Under the pieces are notes generated by a model. It saw nothing but the letters and a program-made list of their open reading frames with translations. It ran no database searches and had not been told where the DNA came from. Shown here piece after piece: positions 22,490 through 25,721 of a stretch of 25,721 nucleotides of DNA. The DNA is from CAZMVY01 sp964617875 (GTDB lineage Bacteria; Planctomycetota; Phycisphaerae; UBA1845; PWPN01), in contig CAZUAI010000080.1 of NCBI GenBank assembly GCA_964617875.1, positions 1 to 25,721 on the forward strand, written 5' to 3'. The translations under genes were made by a program, and so were the position numbers. The first letter of the stretch is position 1. Every line of letters begins with the position of its first letter.

Positions 22490-23449
22490 ATGTCTCTTCG
22501 CCCGGACCAGATCGAGGCATTCTTCAAGGCGGTACGCGAGCGTACGCCGCCGGCGCCGTTTTCGTACACCGTCAGCGGCGACCAGACGAAATACGTCATG
22601 GAGCTTCTGCCGGTGGCCTTCGAGAGCATCGGCATGAAGACCGTCAGCGATCAGGCCCTGAGGGCCGCGCTGATCTCCGACACGTACCTTTACACGCTCC
22701 GCGAGCGCGTCCTGTACGTGCAGCCGGCGGACATGCTTTCCAGAAAGTTCTTCCGGTTCCGCGGCCGGATGCCCGTCCTGCACAGCACGTTTGTTCGCCT
22801 CTTCACCGACGCGGCGGGGACCGGGCAGCACAAGATCCGCATCTGGAACCCGTTCTGCGGCGCGGGGGCCGATACGTATTCGCTCGCTGCGATGGCGCGG
22901 CTCGCCCAGAACGCGACGGGGGCGAACGTGGCCGGCATCGAGGTCATCGGCACCGACGTCCTGCCCGGCGCCCTGAAATACGCCGAGGCCGGCATCTACG
23001 AGTACCGCCGCGCCGAGTGGCGGGAACACCTGGACCGCTTGACGGCGCTGTGCGGCCCGGAAAGCGTCACCGACGAAGACAGCCTGCCGATCTCGACGAA
23101 GCACCTGCCCGCGGGCACCGAGGCCTTCTTCAATGTGACCCGCACCGAAGGCGGCTACACGATCGTGCCCGGCAATATGCTCAAGCAGATCACGCGGTTC
23201 CGCTTCGTCAACCTGCTGAAACTGACCGAGCTGGGCCAGCTCGGGTCGTTTGATGCGGTGATCAGCTTCGCGGCCGCCCCGATCGGCGACACGCCGCAGG
23301 CCAGGCAGGTTCGCACGGCCCTCGCCTATGCCGTCCGGCCCGGCGGGCACCTCATCCTCCGTGAAAGCGCCGACCCGATGCTGGACCTCAACGGTCCCGG
23401 CAAGGGCTTCGAAAAGATCGACAACGGGCTCTATTGCCGGCAGCGGTAA
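22490..23449 (+). CDS. Divergent CheR-like methyltransferase
   Basis: A 319-residue cytoplasmic protein beginning MSLRPDQIEAFFKAVRERTP. It resembles CheR, the SAM-dependent enzyme that methylates chemoreceptor glutamates. KIRIWNPFCGAGADTYSLAA (115-134) matches the SAM-binding loop, which in CheR reads GCSTGEEPYS. VIGTDVLPGALKYAEAGIYE matches the second motif, YTIVPGNMLKQITRFRFVNL a third, and VRPGGHLILRES the last strand. The usual CRNVLIYF segment is replaced by FDAVISFAAAPIGDTPQ, and an N-terminal CheR helical domain is not obvious. SAM binding is likely, but chemoreceptor methylation is doubtful. No chemotaxis gene lies in the window. It is 54 bases downstream of pdxA and convergent with sat. 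Confidence 0.72.
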   Translation: MSLRPDQIEAFFKAVRERTPPAPFSYTVSGDQTKYVMELLPVAFESIGMKTVSDQALRAALISDTYLYTLRERVLYVQPADMLSRKFFRFRGRMPVLHSTFVRLFTDAAGTGQHKIRIWNPFCGAGADTYSLAAMARLAQNATGANVAGIEVIGTDVLPGALKYAEAGIYEYRRAEWREHLDRLTALCGPESVTDEDSLPISTKHLPAGTEAFFNVTRTEGGYTIVPGNMLKQITRFRFVNLLKLTELGQLGSFDAVISFAAAPIGDTPQARQVRTALAYAVRPGGHLILRESADPMLDLNGPGKGFEKIDNGLYCRQR

Positions 23450-23466
23450 GGCCGCGGAGCGACGGG

Positions 23467-23483
23467 AGCGGCGTGCCGCCGCT
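23467..23483. terminator. Candidate bidirectional transcript-end hairpin
   Basis: AGCGGCG-TGC-CGCCGCT is a perfect 7-base stem with a 3-base loop, between the convergent CheR-like and sat genes. There is no U-tract, so it is at best a weak intrinsic terminator. Confidence 0.35.
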
Positions 23484-23536
23484 GCGCGGGGCGCCTTCGT
23501 CGCGGTGAGTCTCACGGGCTTCGCGGCACGCGGGCG

Positions 23537-24748
23537 TTACCCGCCCGTCGCCGCGCGGTGCAGCTTGATTTCCACCTTCTCGTCCAGTGTCGCGTAGTAT
23601 TCCCGCAGGATCGCCGCGACCTCCGCCCGCGAGAAGTGCGGGTCGAGCTGCCCGCCCTCGCTGAGGGCCTTGCGGACGGCGGTGCCGCTGAGCAGCACCC
23701 GGTCGTCCTTGCCGTGCGGGCAGGTCTTCATGCTGGCCATGCCCTCGCACTTGTTGCACCAGAAGGTCCAGTCGATCTTGAGCGGTTTGGTCAGCAGGGC
23801 GTCCCTCGGGATCTCGTCGAAGATCTTCTGGGCGTCGAACGGGCCGTAGTAGTTGCCGACGCCGGCGTGGTCGCGGCCGATGATCATGTGCGAGCAGCCG
23901 TAGTTCTGGCGGAAGAGGGCGTGCAGCAGGGCCTCGCGCGGGCCGGCGTAGCGCATGTCGAGCGGGTAGCCGCCCTGGATGACGGTGTTCTTGACGAAGT
24001 AGTGATCGACGAGGGCCTGGATCGACCGCACGCGCACGTCGGCGGGGATGTCGCCGGGCTTGAGCTTGCCGAGGAGTTGATGGATGTAGAGGCCGTCGCA
24101 GACCTCGATGGCGATCTTGGCGAGGTACTCGTGGCTGCGGTGCATGGGGTTGCGGAGCTGCAGGGCCGCGACCGTGCTCCAGCCCTTTTCCTCGAACATC
24201 CGCCGGGCCTCGGCCGGCCGCTGGTAGATGCCGGCGAACTCGCCCGGAAAATACGATTCATCGAGCACCTTCACCGGCCCGCCGAGGTTCACGTCCTTCT
24301 GCTCCAGGACCATCTTCACGCCGGGGTGCTCAGGGTCGGCCGTTTTGAAGACTTCCTTGCACTCGTGCGTCTTGTCGATGGTGTACTTCTCCGTGACCTT
24401 CATGGTCCCCATCAACTCGTCCGCGTCGCTGAACAGGGCGACCTCGGAGCCGTCCTTGATCGCATCCGCCGTCGCCCTGTCCGTCGAGAGCGTGATCGGG
24501 ATCGGCCAGAAGACGCCGGCAGCGGTCTTCATCTGGTCGCAGACGCCCTTCCAGTCGGCCTTGTTCATGAAGCCGTCGAGCGGCGTAAAGCCGCCGATGC
24601 CCAGCATGATCAGGTCGCCGGTTTCCCGGCTCGTCATCGTGACCCGCGGAAGGGACCTGGCGCGCTGCATCTCCGCATCCCGGGCCGGGCCGGTCAGGAG
24701 CAGGGGCTTGAGTTGGGATGAACCGTGGGGGGCGACGAGCGTTGCCAC
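23537..24748 (-). CDS. sat: Sulfate adenylyltransferase
   Basis: A 403-residue enzyme that makes adenosine 5'-phosphosulfate and pyrophosphate from ATP and sulfate. The GTG at 24748 has GGAGG six bases upstream, a strong ribosome site. The ATP-binding motif QLRNPMHRSHE is at 197-207 (the first position is often QTRNP), GRDHAG at 291-296, and the PUA-like N-terminal lobe has GGFTPLDGFMN. A zinc-type cluster CNKCEGMASMKTCPHGKDD (Cys331, Cys334, Cys343) is present, as in homo-oligomeric Sat enzymes of many bacteria and archaea rather than the CysDN heterodimer. No APS kinase domain is fused. Both assimilation and dissimilation are possible; no aprAB, dsr or cysH gene is in view. It is convergent with the CheR-like gene. 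Confidence 0.96.
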   Translation of the reverse strand: MATLVAPHGSSQLKPLLLTGPARDAEMQRARSLPRVTMTSRETGDLIMLGIGGFTPLDGFMNKADWKGVCDQMKTAAGVFWPIPITLSTDRATADAIKDGSEVALFSDADELMGTMKVTEKYTIDKTHECKEVFKTADPEHPGVKMVLEQKDVNLGGPVKVLDESYFPGEFAGIYQRPAEARRMFEEKGWSTVAALQLRNPMHRSHEYLAKIAIEVCDGLYIHQLLGKLKPGDIPADVRVRSIQALVDHYFVKNTVIQGGYPLDMRYAGPREALLHALFRQNYGCSHMIIGRDHAGVGNYYGPFDAQKIFDEIPRDALLTKPLKIDWTFWCNKCEGMASMKTCPHGKDDRVLLSGTAVRKALSEGGQLDPHFSRAEVAAILREYYATLDEKVEIKLHRAATGG

Positions 24749-24794
24749 AGACGACCTCCATCATCAAAAGGCGGCGGGCGATGCCCGTCCGGTG

Positions 24795-24833
24795 ATTATG
24801 GAATACGGCGATCGGAAACCAGCCGGGTTTCCG
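24795..24833 (-). promoter_or_regulatory. Candidate sat promoter with overlapping palindrome
   Basis: On the minus strand CATAAT (24800-24795) is a 5/6 match to a -10 box. A perfect palindrome, CGGAAAC-N7-GTTTCCG (24813-24833), occupies the -35 position where no good -35 box exists. This arrangement would suit a DNA-binding regulator, activator or repressor. A second hairpin, CGGGC-GAT-GCCCG (24775-24787), lies between the -10 box and the ribosome site. Confidence 0.4.
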
Positions 24834-24908
24834 CGTGTCATACTCCGGATTTCTGTGAAGGGGCGAGTATACCGGCGGCGCGGCCGTTTGGGTAGTAGGT
24901 GCTCACTC

Positions 24909-25671
24909 CTACCGTGGCGACTCCCACGAATATGGGATCAGGCGTGCCGTGCGCTTCGGATGCCAGAGGCGGCTGCAGCCTGCGGGGGGACAGCCGCCCG
25001 CCGCAGTGGTCGGGTGCGCGAGCCGATCCGGCGCCAGTGCCTCGATATGTCCATCGACGAAGGAAACCCTCACCTTCTTGTTGTGCCGGGCGGCGGCCAT
25101 CCTGGTCGGGTCGTCCACACGGAAGATTTCGGACCGACTGGTGCCGTTCCCGTTGTAGGTCATGCCCAGATAGAGGCTGAAATTCGAATCGGGTACGGGG
25201 ATCTCCAGCGCACTCTCAACGACCGCCGCCCAGTCCGTGTATTCGAGCATCCGGATCTGCTGCGGGTGGTTGGACGCAAGATATGCCGCCGGATTGATGC
25301 CGTAGCTGCCCCACATCACCGGTACGGTAAACGTGCTCGTCGCACCCGATAGCGGACCGGAAAGCACTTGGCCATCGTACCGGATGAACCACAACGAGCG
25401 GCCGGTTCCTTTTAGGATAGCGTTAGTTGAACACGTCTTCGATCCGGCCGCTGGTTGTTGCCAGGCAATGGATGCGTCAAACGAATCGTCAAGGCCCGTT
25501 CCGGCTTCCGTTTCAACGTCCGCCGTGATCGTCGCCCGACCTCGCGACGATGTCTGTTTCCGTCTGACGAATGCCCCGTCACCGCTCATGTCGGCGAAAG
25601 CGTCGCGCGACCGGTTGCCGTAGGTCATATCTGTCGCGGTTTGTGCGATGAAGGCACCCGGCATCGACTTA
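24909..25671 (-). pseudogene. Prepilin-like H-X9-DG protein, 5' end removed by insertion
   Basis: A minus-strand reading frame ending at 24909. The C-terminal part has MWGSYGINPAAYLAS, QIRMLEYTDWA, FRVDDPTRMAAARHNKKV and RVSFVDGHIEALAPDRL. H-N-K-K-V-R-V-S-F-V-D-G is an exact H-X9-DG signature of planctomycete type-II-secretion-like prepilins. Such proteins normally begin with a cleavable GFTLxE helix, which is absent: going upstream, the frame runs straight into insertion-sequence-like DNA at about 25671. The first usable ATG (25662-25664) would yield a protein without the membrane helix. It is therefore called a truncated gene. The last ~35 residues are Pro/Arg/Cys-rich and read over an inverted repeat (GGCGGCTG...CAGCCGCC, 24968-24998). 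Confidence 0.7.
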
Positions 25672-25721
25672 GAGCCTATCCCAAAACCCCTGCGGCGCGG
25701 AAGGTGATCCACGCGCAGGCG
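25672..25721 (-). mobile_element. End of an IS5-like insertion sequence with transposase C-terminus
   Basis: GAGCCTATCCCAAAA at 25672-25686 looks like the terminal inverted repeat of IS5-family elements (ISL2/IS427-like groups). TTA (25669-25671) beside it could be one copy of a TNA target duplication. Reading inward on the minus strand, a frame from the window edge gives ACAWITFRAAGVLG and a TAG within the inverted repeat (25676-25678), as is common for transposase genes in this family. Most of the element lies beyond the right edge, so the family call rests on the terminus alone. Confidence 0.6.

Noticed and set aside
23467..23483. Classical intrinsic terminator
   Set aside because: The stem is good but no U-tract follows on either strand, so it is listed only as a weak candidate.
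20213..23515. Minus-strand open frame of 1100 codons
   Set aside because: Runs opposite four recognisable genes (SprA-like, ribE, pdxA, CheR-like); it is only a GC-driven open frame.

Overview
The window is about 25.7 kb of uniformly high-GC bacterial DNA. It looks like a planctomycete, probably of the Phycisphaerae type. The reasons are secreted proteins carrying InlB-type (Listeria-Bacteroides) repeats, thrombospondin-type-3 calcium repeats and DxDxDGDVDLxDF dockerin-like tails, an H-X9-DG prepilin fragment, a secreted acetyl-xylan-esterase-like hydrolase, an Uro-D-family protein, and GC-rich dispersed inverted repeats in intergenic gaps. The lineage is inferred from gene content; no rRNA or tRNA gene was seen.

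Layout. (1) Positions 1-5906, minus strand: three adjacent genes for large secreted repeat proteins, joined by 4-base stop/start overlaps (GTGA and ATGA). The last gene runs off the left edge. (2) 6061-8226, plus strand: a divergent GntR/LacI-type regulator followed 15 bases later by a squalene/phytoene synthase-family gene. (3) 8375-10244, minus strand: a DUF192 lipoprotein-like gene, then a PP2C/SpoIIE phosphatase with a degenerate receiver. (4) 10393-13647, plus strand: a secreted two-module alpha/beta hydrolase, then an Uro-D-family protein. (5) 13680-15794, minus strand: two membrane proteins, an isoprenylcysteine-methyltransferase-like protein with an extra membrane half and a TVP38/TMEM64-type protein. 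(6) 15795-16052: a non-coding cluster of inverted and direct repeats. (7) 16053-19499, minus strand: a 1148-residue secreted beta-propeller/LamG/dockerin protein with a long, apparently structured leader. (8) 19812-23449, plus strand: a SprA-like HEAAH protein, ribE-pdxA (overlapping by 4 bases, with a recognisable promoter) and a divergent CheR-like methyltransferase. (9) 23537-24748, minus strand: sulfate adenylyltransferase. (10) 24909-25721: a prepilin-like gene whose 5' part is cut off by what looks like the end of an IS5-like insertion sequence.

Functionally this mixes housekeeping genes (riboflavin, PLP and sulfate activation) with a cell-surface/carbohydrate set (repeat proteins, propeller/dockerin protein, esterase). 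The most distinctive items are the translationally coupled repeat-protein operon facing its own regulator, a C-terminal signature shared by two of its members, a compact three-way-junction fold in the leader of the propeller gene, the CheR-like protein that has lost its usual NVLIYF segment, and the IS/prepilin junction. No CRISPR array, prophage, toxin-antitoxin pair or defence island was recognised.
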